Positions 7,056 through 17,040 are shown, numbered from the stretch's first letter. The stretch is 39,748 nt of DNA from Massilia horti (GCF_004614195.1 NZ_SPUM01000144.1:1-39748), one strand, 5' to 3'. Made by a program: numbers and translations. The notes: generated by a model not told the origin, from the letters alone.

Positions 7056-9503
7056 ATGGAAAGCGGTTTGAAAGAGGAAAGGGCAGCCGTGCAGATGAAC
7101 TTTGACATCGCCGGCATGACCTGCGCCTCGTGCGTGGCGCGCGTGGAAAAGGCGCTCAAGACGGTGCCCGGCGTGCTCGACGCGACGGTCAACCTGGCCA
7201 CCGAGAAGGCATCGGTCAGCGGCACAACGGCGCTCGACGCGCAGGCCGTGATTGCCGCCGTGCAGCGCGCCGGTTATGAAGCGAGCAAGGCCGGTGCCCA
7301 GCGGCGTGCCCCGGCGCTGCCCTCATGGTGGCCGGTCGCGCTGTCGGTCCTGTTGTCATTGCCGCTGGTCGCGCCGATGGTCGCCGAGCTGTTCGGGCTC
7401 GACTGGACGCTGCCCGGCTGGCTGCAGATGGCGCTGGCGACCCCGGTCCAGTTCTGGCTCGGCGCGCGTTTCTACAAGGCCGGCTGGAAGGCGCTGCGCG
7501 CATTCTCCGGCAACATGGACCTGCTGGTCGCGATCGGCACCAGCGCGGCGTATGGCATGTCGGTGTACCTGTTGTGGCTGCATTGGGGCCACGGCATGGA
7601 TCATTTGTATTTCGAGTCGTCCGCGGTTGTGATTACGCTGGTGCTGCTCGGCAAGTGGCTCGAGAGCCGGGCCAAGCACCGTACGGTGGAGGCGATCCGC
7701 GCGCTCGAGGCGCTGCGCGTAACCGAGGCACTGGTGCGCCGGGACGGGCGCGAGATTTCGCTGCCGCTCGAACGGCTGCGCGTGGGCGACGTGATGGTGG
7801 TTCGTCCCGGCGCGCGCGTGCCGGCCGACGGCAAGGTGGTGGAAGGCAGCAGTCACCTCGACGAGTCGCTGTTGACCGGCGAGAGCCTGCCGGTCAGCAA
7901 GCGCGCCGGCGATCGCGTGACCGGCGGCGCCGTCAATATCAACGGGCTGCTGCTGGTCGAGGCCACCGCCGTCGGCGCGGCGACGATGCTGTCGCGGATT
8001 ATCCAGTTGGTCGAGGACGCGCAAGCGGTCAAGGCGCCGATCCAGCGCCTGGTGGACCGGGTCAGCGCGTTCTTCGTGCCGGTGGTGCTGCTGCTCTCGC
8101 TCATCACGCTGCTCGCCTGGGGCCTCACCAGCGGCGACTGGCAGCAGGCGCTGCTCAATGCGGTGGCGGTGCAGGTGATCGCCTGCCCGTGCGCGCTCGG
8201 GCTGGCCACGCCGACCGCGATCATGGTCGGCACCGGCATCGCCGCGCGCCATGGCATTTTGATCAAGGACGCGCAGGCGCTCGAGACCGCGCACGCAGTC
8301 GGCGTGGTCGTGTTCGACAAGACCGGCACGCTCACCGAAGGCAAGCCGGAGCTGCTCGCAGTGGAAGGGCAGGCGCCGCGCAAGGTGCTGGAACTGGCAG
8401 CGGCGGTGCAGCAGTACAGCGAGCACCCGCTGGCCAGGGCAGTGATGGCGGCAGCGCGCGCCAAGGATCTCAACCCGCCAGCGGCAACCAACGCCGCGGC
8501 GCTGCCGGGGCGCGGCGTGAAGGCCGACGTCGCGGGCGCCACGGTCTGCCTCGGCAACCTGCGCCTGATGCAGGAACTGGGCGCGGCCGCCGGCGCTCTC
8601 GTACGCACGGCGCAAGAGCACGAAGCGAAAGGGCGCACGGTCTCGTGGCTGGCGGTGCAGACTGGCGGCGAATGGCGGGTCGAAGGCCTGCTGGCGTTCG
8701 GCGACCGCGTCAAGCCCTCGGCAAACAGCGCGGTACAGCGCCTGGCCGAAATGGGCGTACGCTCCATGATGCTCACGGGCGACAACCAGGGCAGCGCGCG
8801 GGCGGTGGCCGAGGCGATCGGCATCGCCAACTTCGTGGCCGAGGTGCTCCCGGGTGAAAAGGCCAGGGTTGTCACCGACACGATGCATTCAGGCGCCAGG
8901 GTCGCGATGGTCGGCGATGGCATCAACGACGCGCCGGCGCTGGCGGCGGCCGACGTTGGCATTGCGATGGCGAGCGGCACCGAGGTCGCGATGCAAACCG
9001 CCGGCATCACCTTGATGCGCTCCGACCCGGCGCTGGTGGCCGATGCCATCGATATCTCGAACCGGACCTATCGCAAGATCCGCCAGAATCTTGGCTGGGC
9101 ATTCGTGTATAACGTGGTCGGGATTCCGCTGGCGGCCTTCGGGCTGCTCAACCCGATGCTTGCCGGCGCCGCGATGGCGTTAAGTTCGGTGAGCGTCGTC
9201 ACCAACGCGCTGCTGCTGCGGCGCTGGGCGCCTTCTGGGGCGCACCTTGTAACAACCGAAGGGACCGAGGCGGTCCCGGCAACTGGAGAAAAAACAATGT
9301 ATGAACTTACCGTAGAAGGCATGAGCTGCGGCCACTGTGTGGGCCGCGTTACCAAGTCGGTGCAGGACGTGGACCGGGAAGCAAGCGTGACGGTGGACCT
9401 GCCGACCAAAAAGGTGCGCATTGACAGCAGCGCGGACCTGGACCGGATCGTCGCCGCGATCGACGGGGCGGGGTATCCGGTTACGGAGCGCAAGGCGGCG
9501 TAA
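7056..9503 (+). CDS. copA: Cu(I)-exporting P1B-type ATPase CopA with C-terminal CopZ domain
   Basis: 815 residues. Start at 7056 is chosen because GGAGAAGG precedes it and the CueR-type promoter lies just upstream; more upstream in-frame codons would fall before the transcription start. N-terminal HMA domain with GMTCASC (Cys23, Cys26), then membrane helices, actuator with TGES, the metal-site motif CPC (Cys377-Cys379), DKTGTLTEGK (Asp421), the SEHPLA histidine-proline motif, and GDGINDAPAL. These define P1B-1 copper pumps, which move Cu(I) from cytoplasm to periplasm. Residues 748-815 are a second HMA domain, GMSCGHC (Cys758, Cys761), located after the last membrane helices where CopA usually ends. 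That tail has the length and sequence of a free CopZ chaperone. A +1 shift would terminate at TAA 9250-9252. Confidence 0.93.
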   Translation: MESGLKEERAAVQMNFDIAGMTCASCVARVEKALKTVPGVLDATVNLATEKASVSGTTALDAQAVIAAVQRAGYEASKAGAQRRAPALPSWWPVALSVLLSLPLVAPMVAELFGLDWTLPGWLQMALATPVQFWLGARFYKAGWKALRAFSGNMDLLVAIGTSAAYGMSVYLLWLHWGHGMDHLYFESSAVVITLVLLGKWLESRAKHRTVEAIRALEALRVTEALVRRDGREISLPLERLRVGDVMVVRPGARVPADGKVVEGSSHLDESLLTGESLPVSKRAGDRVTGGAVNINGLLLVEATAVGAATMLSRIIQLVEDAQAVKAPIQRLVDRVSAFFVPVVLLLSLITLLAWGLTSGDWQQALLNAVAVQVIACPCALGLATPTAIMVGTGIAARHGILIKDAQALETAHAVGVVVFDKTGTLTEGKPELLAVEGQAPRKVLELAAAVQQYSEHPLARAVMAAARAKDLNPPAATNAAALPGRGVKADVAGATVCLGNLRLMQELGAAAGALVRTAQEHEAKGRTVSWLAVQTGGEWRVEGLLAFGDRVKPSANSAVQRLAEMGVRSMMLTGDNQGSARAVAEAIGIANFVAEVLPGEKARVVTDTMHSGARVAMVGDGINDAPALAAADVGIAMASGTEVAMQTAGITLMRSDPALVADAIDISNRTYRKIRQNLGWAFVYNVVGIPLAAFGLLNPMLAGAAMALSSVSVVTNALLLRRWAPSGAHLVTTEGTEAVPATGEKTMYELTVEGMSCGHCVGRVTKSVQDVDREASVTVDLPTKKVRIDSSADLDRIVAAIDGAGYPVTERKAA
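9261..9299 (+). promoter_or_regulatory. Hairpin, internal Shine-Dalgarno and ATG before the CopZ domain
   Basis: Inside copA, GGGACCG and CGGTCCC (9261-9277) form a perfect 7-bp stem with a 3-base loop. It is followed by GGAG (9285-9288) and an in-frame ATG at 9297, giving a normal ribosome-binding spacing of 8 bases. Translation from here would yield a 68-residue protein, the size of free-standing CopZ. This looks like a former copA-copZ intergenic region retained within a fused frame. Whether the start is used is not known from sequence. Confidence 0.5.
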
Positions 9504-9506
9504 CAG

Positions 9507-9729
9507 CGTAGGGTGCGCACCCGTGCGCACGCGGTACGTGTGAATATCGTTGGCTCCTGCATTCGCACGCGATCACAATATATGGGCTTACGGCTACTGT
9601 TCGTATCCGCCGCCTTCGCGAACCGCGTGCGCACAGGTGCGCACCCTACGATCGCTTTGCGAACCGGAGGTGAATGGAGGAGCCAACGAAATACGAACGT
9701 ACCGCGTGCGCACAGGTGCGCACCCTACG
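9507..9729. repeat. Three REP-like elements between copA and the next gene
   Basis: Copies lie at 9507-9538 (forward), 9621-9650 (reverse) and 9698-9729 (reverse). Each has the core GTGCGCAC-CN-GTGCGCAC flanked by GTAGG on one side and GCGGT on the other. The first and second form an inverted pair enclosing about 80 bases. The 305-base gap between the two plus-strand genes contains nothing else recognisable except a weak start region for the gene at 9809. Confidence 0.85.
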
Positions 9730-9808
9730 AGGCCCGCGAAAATTATTGCCTAAACGTACATACGTCTGCTAGCATGACCCCCTTTGCTTCGACGAAGGGT
9801 GAACCGCC

Positions 9809-10171
9809 ATGGCATTCCTGACCGGGTTGTTGGCATCACGACGCAAAAAAAGCCGGGAGCGGCTGGTACGCCGAGCGGCGGAGGTGATCGAGCACGTGCT
9901 GCTCGACATCGGCGTCGACCGCTTCGTCAACGGCACGCTGCTGCTGGATAAGAAATTGCGGCTGCACTTCTTCGCCATGGAGCCGGCCCACGGCCCCGAG
10001 ATCATCGCCTCGGTCCCTGTCTGCCAACTGGCCGAGGCGCGTATGCTGCGCCGGCTGGTCGACGATGTCGCCCAGGATACCGCGCCACCCAACCTGCATA
10101 CCGGCTACCTGGTCCAGGGCCTGATGCGCGAGTTCAAGGCGCAGTCGCCGGCCGTCAGCCGCCTGTCCTAG
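9809..10171 (+). CDS. Conserved-looking hypothetical protein
   Basis: 120 residues, ATG start with only a weak ribosome site (GAAGGGTGAACC). The N-terminus is basic (ASRRKKSRERLVRR), followed by an alpha/beta-looking body with EVIEHVLLDIGVDRFVNGTLLLDKKLRLHFF and a C-terminal helical part. No signal peptide, membrane segment or known motif. It converges with the CDF transporter gene with one base between the stop codons. I do not recognise a family; codon use is normal for the window, which supports a real gene. Confidence 0.65.
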   Translation: MAFLTGLLASRRKKSRERLVRRAAEVIEHVLLDIGVDRFVNGTLLLDKKLRLHFFAMEPAHGPEIIASVPVCQLAEARMLRRLVDDVAQDTAPPNLHTGYLVQGLMREFKAQSPAVSRLS

Positions 10172-10172
10172 T

Positions 10173-11123
10173 TCATCCGATCGCCGAGCGCAGCGCCCCC
10201 GCTTCGACATAGATGCGGCGGATCGCGGGGTATTGCGCGGCGACCTTGCGCTCGAGCTGGTCGATCGCCTGTTCCACCTCGTCGATGCGCATCCCCCGCG
10301 TAAAGCGCAGGGCCGCGATCAGCAGCACCTCGTCCGGCCCCAGCTGCATGGTCAGGAGCCGCCCCACCGAGGCGATGTTGGGGTCGGCCTCGAAGATCGC
10401 GCGCAGCCGGCGCGTCGCTTCGAATCCCATGCTCTCGCCCACCAGCAGGTGCCCGGTCTCGCGCGCCAGCGTGAGCGCGGCGCCCACCAGCAGCAGCCCG
10501 ATCAGCATCGAGGCAATGGCGTCGAACCGGGGATCGCCGAACAGCAGGGCCACGCCAAGGCCGAGCGCAGCCACGAGCAACCCCAGCAGTGCCGCGGTAT
10601 CCTCGATAAACACGGTAAAAACGGATGCGTCCTTGCTCGTGCGCACCGCCTGCCACAGGCTCATGCCCGGCCGGCGGTAGCGGTTCAGCGCGCGGCGCGA
10701 CACGTTCCAGCTGTACAGCTCGAACCCGGCCGCGATCGCCAGCACCAGGTAGTTCCAGTAAGGGTCGCGCAGGGGCGCCGGATGGTGCAGCGCGTGCACC
10801 CCGTGGTAGATCGACAGCCCGCCGCCGAGCGAGAACACCGACAGCGCGACCACCAGCGCCCAGAAGTACAGCGCCTTGCCGTAGCCGAACGGGTGGTGCA
10901 CGTCGGGCCGGCGCGCGCTCATTTTTTCGCCGATCAGCAGCAGCAACTCGTTGCCGGTATCGACCGTCGAGTGGATGCCCTCGGCCAGCATGACGGCGCT
11001 GCCGGACATCAGCGCAACGGCGAACTTGGCGGCGGCGATCCCGAGGTTTGCCAGGATCGCAGCATAGATGACCTTGCGCGAGCCGTCCTTGCCGTCTTGC
11101 CGCGCCGCATAGTCATCTTTCAT
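10173..11123 (-). CDS. Cation diffusion facilitator (CDF) family transporter
   Basis: 316 residues; start at 11123 with AAGGA upstream. CDF proteins are inner-membrane antiporters exporting divalent metals (Zn2+, Fe2+, Mn2+, Co2+) against protons. The first-helices signature AEGIHSTVDTGNELLLLIGE carries the HxxxD metal site; the HPFGYGKALYFWALV motif and FIEDTAALLGLLVAALG (the second site, with acidic residues instead of HxxxD) match the subgroup related to ZnT9/SLC30A9 rather than the CzcD/ZitB group. About six hydrophobic segments are followed by a cytoplasmic C-terminal domain (TMQLGPDEVLLIAALRF). The altered second site makes zinc less certain as substrate. It is monocistronic and convergent with the hypothetical gene at 9809. 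Confidence 0.88.
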   Translation of the reverse strand: MKDDYAARQDGKDGSRKVIYAAILANLGIAAAKFAVALMSGSAVMLAEGIHSTVDTGNELLLLIGEKMSARRPDVHHPFGYGKALYFWALVVALSVFSLGGGLSIYHGVHALHHPAPLRDPYWNYLVLAIAAGFELYSWNVSRRALNRYRRPGMSLWQAVRTSKDASVFTVFIEDTAALLGLLVAALGLGVALLFGDPRFDAIASMLIGLLLVGAALTLARETGHLLVGESMGFEATRRLRAIFEADPNIASVGRLLTMQLGPDEVLLIAALRFTRGMRIDEVEQAIDQLERKVAAQYPAIRRIYVEAGALRSAIG

Positions 11124-11210
11124 GTCGCGATCCTTGGTACGCTTACGTGGCCAGTGTAGCCAAATCGTCATTTTTGCCATGCACGGCTGGTGTTCGCGAC
11201 GAGGGAACGC

Positions 11211-13892
11211 ATGAGTGTCAGGAACCTGCAGCATCTGTTGGCGCCGCGATCGGTGGCGCTGATCGGGGCGTCGGAGCGGCCGGGCAGTCTTGGCGCGACC
11301 CTGCTCGCGAATCTGGCCGGTGGCGGATTTCGCGGTGCGATCTACCCGGTCAATCCGCGCCACGAGCAGGTCGCGGGGCTTACGTGCTATCCGGGCCTGG
11401 CCAGCCTGCCGGAGGTGCCGGAACTGGCCGTGCTGGCGCTGCCCGCGCGCGCGGTGCCGGGCATCGTGCGTCAACTGGGCGAAATCGGCAACCGCGCGGC
11501 GATCGTGCCGGCCTTTGGCCTGTCGCTGGAGCGCGACGAATACGGCCGCACCCTGAAGCAGGCGATGCTCGACGCCGCCAATCCCTACCTGCTGCGCATC
11601 CTGGGGCCCAACAGCGCCGGCCTGCTGGCGCCGCCGCTCGGACTGAACGCGAGCATGGCGGCGAGCGGCGCGCTGCCGGGGCGGATCGCGTTCGTGTCGC
11701 AGTCGGGCGCTTTGATGACCGGGGTGCTGGACTGGGCGCGCTCGCGCGGGATCGGCTTTTCCAAGTTCATCGCGCTGGGCGAATCGGCCGACGTGGACGT
11801 GGGCGACGTGCTCGACTATCTTGCCACCGACGGCACGACCGCGGCGATCCTGCTGCATCTGGAGGGACTGCGCTATGCGCGCAAGTTCATGTCGGCGGCG
11901 CGCGCGGCGGCGCGCAGCAAGCCGACCGTGGTGCTCAAGTCGGGCCGCATCGCGGATGGGGCGTGCGCGTCAGCGCTGCGGGGCGGGGCGCTGGCCGGAG
12001 CGGACGACGTCTACGACGCGGCCATCCGGCGCGCCGGCATGCTGCGCGTGTTCACCACCGAGGAGCTGTTCGCGGCGGTCGAGATCCTGGCGCACGCGCG
12101 GCCACATGGCGGGGAGCGGCTGGCGATCGTCAGCAACGGCGCCGGCCCCGGCATGATGGCGGCCGATGCGCTCGTGTGCAACGGCGGGCAGCTGGCCCAG
12201 TTATCAAGCGAGACGGCCGAGCGCCTCGGCCGCACGCTGCCGGCCGGCTGGTCGCACGCGCACGTCGTCAACATTTTGTCCGACGCGCCACCCGAACGTT
12301 ATCGCGACGTGCTCGCGGTGCTGCTCGAAGACCCGCAGGCCGACGCGGTGTTGCTGGTGCACGCACCGACCGCCGGCGTGGACAGCGTCGCGGTCGCCAG
12401 TGCGGTGGCGCCGCTGGCACGCGCGGCGGCGCGCAACGTGCTGTCGTGCTGGCTGGGCGGCGACACGGTCGCCCAGGCCCGCGCGCTCGCCTCAAGCGCC
12501 GACATTCCGAGCTTCGGCACGCCGGAAGACGCGGTGGACGGCTTCCTGCAGATCGTGCACTACCGCCAGAACCAGAACCTGCTGATGCAGGTGCCGCCGA
12601 CCGTGCCGGACACCGAGGCGCCGAACCGCGGCGCGGCGCGCCAGCTGGTGCGTACCGCGCTGGCCGAGCGGCGCCACCTGCTGACCGATCCACAAGCGCA
12701 GGCGATCCTCGATGCGTACGGCATCCCGCACGTGCGCACCCGCGCCGCCGCCAACGTTGAAGAGGCCGTATCGGCCGCGCAGCAGATCGGCTTCCCGGTG
12801 GCGGTCAAGATCCTGTCACCCAGCGTAATGCATAAGTCGGACGTCGGCGGCGTGGTGCTCGACCTGGACACGCCGGATGCGGTGCGCGCCGCGGCCGGGC
12901 GTATCCAGCGCCGGTTGGGCAGCGCGCGGCCGGATGCGCGCTTCGAAGGCTTCGTGGTGCAGGCGATGGCGCGCCGGCCCGAGGCGCACGAGCTGTTCGC
13001 GGGCGTGGTGCTGGACCCTGTGTTCGGCCCGGTGATCGTGTTCGGCCAGGGCGGGCTGGAGGCCGAGGCGATGGCCGACCACGCGGTGGCGCTGCCGCCC
13101 CTGAACGCGGTGCTCGCACGCGAGCTGGTGGGGCGCACGCGCGTGGCGCGCCTCTTGGCCGGCTACCGCAACCGTCCGCCGGCGAACATGGACGCGCTGC
13201 TGGCGGTGCTGGTGCAGGTATCCCGGCTGATTGAGGACATTCCGGAAATCGTGGAGCTGGACATGAATCCCCTGCTGGCCGACAGCAGCGGCGTGGTGGT
13301 GCTCGATGCGCGCATGCGGCTGGCGCTGGCCGACCAGTCGGGCAGCACCCTGGACCGGCTGGCGATCCGGCCCTATCCGCGCGAGCTGGAGCAGGTGGTA
13401 CAGTGGCGCGGACAGCCGCTGATGCTGCGCCCGATCCGGCCGGAGGACGCGCCGGCCCACCTGGCCCTGTTCGCGGCGCTCACGCCGGACGACGTGCGTT
13501 ACCGGATGTTCGTGCGGGTACGCGAGCTCTCACCGTCGCAGCTGGCGCGCTTTACCCAGATCGACTACGACCGCGAGATGGCCTTCATCGCCACCCGGCC
13601 GGGCGCGAACGGGCAGGACGAGACACTGGCGGTGGGGCGGGTGGTGCTGGACCCCGACAATGTGAGCGCGGAGTTCGCGATCACGGTGCGCTCGGATCTG
13701 AAAGGGCAGGCGCTGGGGCGCATGTTGATGGAAAAGCTGATCGCTTACTGCCGCAGTCGCGGCACGCGTGAGATCGTCGGCGAAGCGCTGCCGCAGAACG
13801 CGCGGGTGATCGCGCTGGTGCGCAAGCTGGGGTTCGAGGTGACGCCGGCGGGGGAGGAGGGGGTGCGGAAGCTGCGGTTGCAGTTGCGCTGA
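11211..13892 (+). CDS. Pat-type protein lysine acetyltransferase (NDP-forming acyl-CoA synthetase-like plus GNAT)
   Basis: 893 residues; ATG at 11211 behind GAGGGAA. Order of domains: CoA-binding Rossmann domain (LLAPRSVALIGASERPGSLG, residues 7-130), succinyl-CoA-synthetase-like domain (SQSGALMTGVLDWARSRGIG), ATP-grasp domain from about residue 490 (GFPVAVKILSPSVMHKSDVGG), and a C-terminal GNAT domain from about 735 (LRPIRPEDAPAHLALFAAL ... ALGRMLMEKLIAYCR). This is the architecture of Pat/PatZ enzymes that acetylate protein lysines, classically inactivating acetyl-CoA synthetase. In active ADP-forming acyl-CoA synthetases this region carries a SHTG phosphohistidine; here the equivalent reads ALRGG (about residue 255), so synthetase activity is probably lost. 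Monocistronic. Confidence 0.88.
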   Translation: MSVRNLQHLLAPRSVALIGASERPGSLGATLLANLAGGGFRGAIYPVNPRHEQVAGLTCYPGLASLPEVPELAVLALPARAVPGIVRQLGEIGNRAAIVPAFGLSLERDEYGRTLKQAMLDAANPYLLRILGPNSAGLLAPPLGLNASMAASGALPGRIAFVSQSGALMTGVLDWARSRGIGFSKFIALGESADVDVGDVLDYLATDGTTAAILLHLEGLRYARKFMSAARAAARSKPTVVLKSGRIADGACASALRGGALAGADDVYDAAIRRAGMLRVFTTEELFAAVEILAHARPHGGERLAIVSNGAGPGMMAADALVCNGGQLAQLSSETAERLGRTLPAGWSHAHVVNILSDAPPERYRDVLAVLLEDPQADAVLLVHAPTAGVDSVAVASAVAPLARAAARNVLSCWLGGDTVAQARALASSADIPSFGTPEDAVDGFLQIVHYRQNQNLLMQVPPTVPDTEAPNRGAARQLVRTALAERRHLLTDPQAQAILDAYGIPHVRTRAAANVEEAVSAAQQIGFPVAVKILSPSVMHKSDVGGVVLDLDTPDAVRAAAGRIQRRLGSARPDARFEGFVVQAMARRPEAHELFAGVVLDPVFGPVIVFGQGGLEAEAMADHAVALPPLNAVLARELVGRTRVARLLAGYRNRPPANMDALLAVLVQVSRLIEDIPEIVELDMNPLLADSSGVVVLDARMRLALADQSGSTLDRLAIRPYPRELEQVVQWRGQPLMLRPIRPEDAPAHLALFAALTPDDVRYRMFVRVRELSPSQLARFTQIDYDREMAFIATRPGANGQDETLAVGRVVLDPDNVSAEFAITVRSDLKGQALGRMLMEKLIAYCRSRGTREIVGEALPQNARVIALVRKLGFEVTPAGEEGVRKLRLQLR

Positions 13893-13953
13893 GGTTTGGG
13901 TTTTTCGCTGGCGCCCCGGAACCCCTGCGAACTTGTCGCGGCTAATGATGGAT

Positions 13954-14078
13954 CGTAGGGTGCGCACCTGTGCGCACGCGGTTCGCGAACGCGGCGTAGT
14001 GAAGCGGTAGCCGGCAGTCAGTACGCGGACGCAAACTCTGCGCAACCGTACCGCGTGCGCACAGGTGCGCACCCTACG
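13954..14078. repeat. Inverted pair of REP-like elements
   Basis: Forward copy 13954-13989 and reverse copy 14047-14078, each with the double GTGCGCAC core, enclose about 57 bases. The pair could fold into one long hairpin on either strand. It fills the gap between the convergent acetyltransferase and helicase genes, and the reverse copy ends 10 bases from the helicase stop, a position suited to terminating or protecting both transcripts. Confidence 0.88.
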
Positions 14079-14088
14079 ATAGCCTAAC

Positions 14089-15336
<1,248 letters not shown>

Positions 15337-15430
15337 GGGCAAGGCTGGTGGCTACGAAAAGGCGACAGTGTACCTTGCCCGTGCGGGCACAGGGAACTGC
15401 GCGGCCGCGCGGCGGGGCCAGAGCGCAAAT

Positions 15431-15553
15431 CTACCGCGCCAGGCTGCTTGCCGGCGGCCCGGTGACCGGCTTGGGGCGCTCCTTGTCCTGGCAGCCGGCG
15501 GCCAGCAGACAGACGAGCACAAGCGCGGACAAGGCATAAAGGCGTGCTTTCAT
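15431..15553 (-). CDS. Small lipoprotein
   Basis: 40 residues with GGAGGAATCAGC before the ATG at 15553, a strong ribosome site. A basic start (MKAR) leads into a hydrophobic stretch and lipobox LAAGC, so the mature lipoprotein would be only 20 residues starting at Cys21 and ending in a Pro/Lys-rich tail. Size and design resemble small envelope lipoproteins such as LptM/YifL, but the conserved residues of that family (G-KGPLY) are not seen. Residue +2 after Cys is Gln, not Asp, which predicts outer-membrane sorting. Confidence 0.72.
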   Translation of the reverse strand: MKARLYALSALVLVCLLAAGCQDKERPKPVTGPPASSLAR

Positions 15554-15606
15554 GCTGATTCCTCCAGGGTGGAAGTCATCATACCGAAAGCACGCGGAGA
15601 TTGCTT

Positions 15607-16281
15607 TTAGAAGCGGTACGAAACACTCGCGCGCAGCACCGGGTAGACCTTGAGGGACGAAATGTCCTCGGCAAGGCGCGCCCGTTCTTCTTTCACGTTC
15701 GCGGCAACTTCCACGCACGTGGCGATGTCGGTGCCGCATTTTTCCGAGGCCAGGCTGACGTTGGGCCGGCCCTGGTAGTAGGCGCCGAGGTCGACGTTGA
15801 AGTTCCAGCGCTGGTCGCGCGCGAGGGCATTGCCCCAGCCGATGCCCAGGTAAGGCGCGGCCTTGCGGAAGTTGACACTGCCCGTAAGCTCGCCAATGTC
15901 GCTGGCCTCGTACTCGTCACCGTTGATGACGAACTTGCCTTGCGCGTTGGCGTGGGCGCTGGCATCGAAGCGGGTGTTGTTATAGATGATGCCGCCGGTC
16001 AGGTGGAAGCTGCTGCCTGGGCGCAGGTACCAGTCGAACAGGGCGTCGATCGTGTTCAGTTTGCCACTGATCGCGTAGTCGATCGAGTTTGAGGTGGTGG
16101 TGAAGTTGCGTTTGTAGCCGTTCACACCGAACCGGCCGTTCAGGTAGGTTTCCATCGGAACGACGATGTGGACGCCAGCACCGGTGGTGCCCAGGTCGGC
16201 GGTGACGCCGATGTCGGCATTGGCGTTGGCAGCGAACAGGAGACCGGCCGCGACGGCGAGCGCGCAGTGTTGCAGGGACAT
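15607..16281 (-). CDS. Outer-membrane beta-barrel protein (OmpW/opacity-like)
   Basis: 224 residues; ATG at 16281 with GAAAGGTC upstream. A signal peptide of about 22 residues ends ANANA. The mature part is made of alternating hydrophobic strands (GVHIVVPMETYLNGRFGVNG, FHLTGGIIYNN, YLGIGWGN, NVDLGAYYQGRP) and ends VLRASVSYRF, with the terminal Phe recognised by the BAM machinery. The layout fits an eight-stranded barrel of the OmpW/Opa superfamily, though I cannot name a specific family. Two cysteines in a periplasmic or extracellular loop (CGTDIATC) could form a disulphide. It has a divergent neighbour across a 214-base intergenic region. Confidence 0.75.
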   Translation of the reverse strand: MSLQHCALAVAAGLLFAANANADIGVTADLGTTGAGVHIVVPMETYLNGRFGVNGYKRNFTTTSNSIDYAISGKLNTIDALFDWYLRPGSSFHLTGGIIYNNTRFDASAHANAQGKFVINGDEYEASDIGELTGSVNFRKAAPYLGIGWGNALARDQRWNFNVDLGAYYQGRPNVSLASEKCGTDIATCVEVAANVKEERARLAEDISSLKVYPVLRASVSYRF

Positions 16282-16495
16282 GATGACCTTTCAAAACGTG
16301 TAATTATGGGGCGCGATTGTATCTGTAGGGTAACAATTTGACGAGTGACCGTGCATTAACGAGGCCGGTGTCGCGCGAGCGCCACGCTGGTGCTTCTGAT
16401 ACAGATTGGAACAGGTGTAAATGTGTGTTTCAGCGTACAGAGCGGCGGAATGCACCTGCTAGAGTTGAGCAATCAACAGTTTCTTGAGGCAAGTT

Positions 16496-16954
16496 ATGAA
16501 AAAGATGATCATTGGCCTGGCGCTGGCCGCCGCCGCCTTCCCCGTCCTGGCCCAGAGCAACGTCAGCATCAGCGTCGGCCAGCCCGGCTTCTACGGCCGC
16601 CTGGACATCGGCGGCTACGGCCCGCCGCCGGTGGTGTACACGCAGCCGGTCATCGTCCAGCAGCCTGCACGGTATTACGAGGCGGCGCCGGTCTACCTGC
16701 GGGTGCCGGAAGGGCACCGCAAGCACTGGTCGCGCTGGTGCGGCCACTACGGCGCCTGCGGCCAGCGCGTGCTGTTCGTGCGCGACGACTGGTACGTGAA
16801 CACCTACGTGCCGCGCTATCGCGAGCAGCACTACCGCGTGGTCGAACGCCCGGTGTATCGCGACCGCGACGACTATGGCCGCGGCCGCGACGACCATGGC
16901 CGCGGCCGTGGGCATGGCGAGGGCCACGGTCACGGGCACGGCCGCCACGACTGA
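16496..16954 (+). CDS. Secreted protein with His/Gly/Arg-rich tail
   Basis: 152 residues; ATG at 16496 with GAGG 7 bases upstream. A 19-residue signal peptide (ends VLAQ) is followed by a Tyr/Pro-rich region and a conserved-looking core: VPEGHRKHWSRWCGHYGACG, then LFVRDDWYVNTYVPRYRE, with a likely disulphide between its two cysteines. Similar 'YxRVPxGxxKHWxxxC' secreted proteins are frequent in Burkholderiales, of unknown function. The last 30 residues are repeats of DYGRGRDDHGRGRG and GHGHGHG, a potential metal-binding tail that may suit the copper and cation pumps elsewhere in the window. That link is speculative. Confidence 0.75.
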   Translation: MKKMIIGLALAAAAFPVLAQSNVSISVGQPGFYGRLDIGGYGPPPVVYTQPVIVQQPARYYEAAPVYLRVPEGHRKHWSRWCGHYGACGQRVLFVRDDWYVNTYVPRYREQHYRVVERPVYRDRDDYGRGRDDHGRGRGHGEGHGHGHGRHD

Positions 16955-17040
16955 CCCGGCGCCGGTATCCATTCCTGCGCTTGGTGTAAACTTGTCATGT
17001 TTGCCCGGCAGGACAACGGGCGCCACCAACGGAGGCAGGT

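Noticed and set aside
7356..8888. Long antisense open frame (510 codons) inside copA
   Set aside because: A shadow frame produced by high-GC codon use, with no starts, no motifs and low-complexity His/Arg/Ala content. The same applies to long antisense frames in the kinases, acetyltransferase and pump.
9289..9295. A AAA AAC slippery heptamer just before the CopZ-domain ATG
   Set aside because: It is the canonical -1 frameshift sequence, but the copA reading frame is in the wrong phase for tandem slippage (zero-frame codons are GAA AAA ACA). The run is better explained as part of the ribosome-binding spacer.
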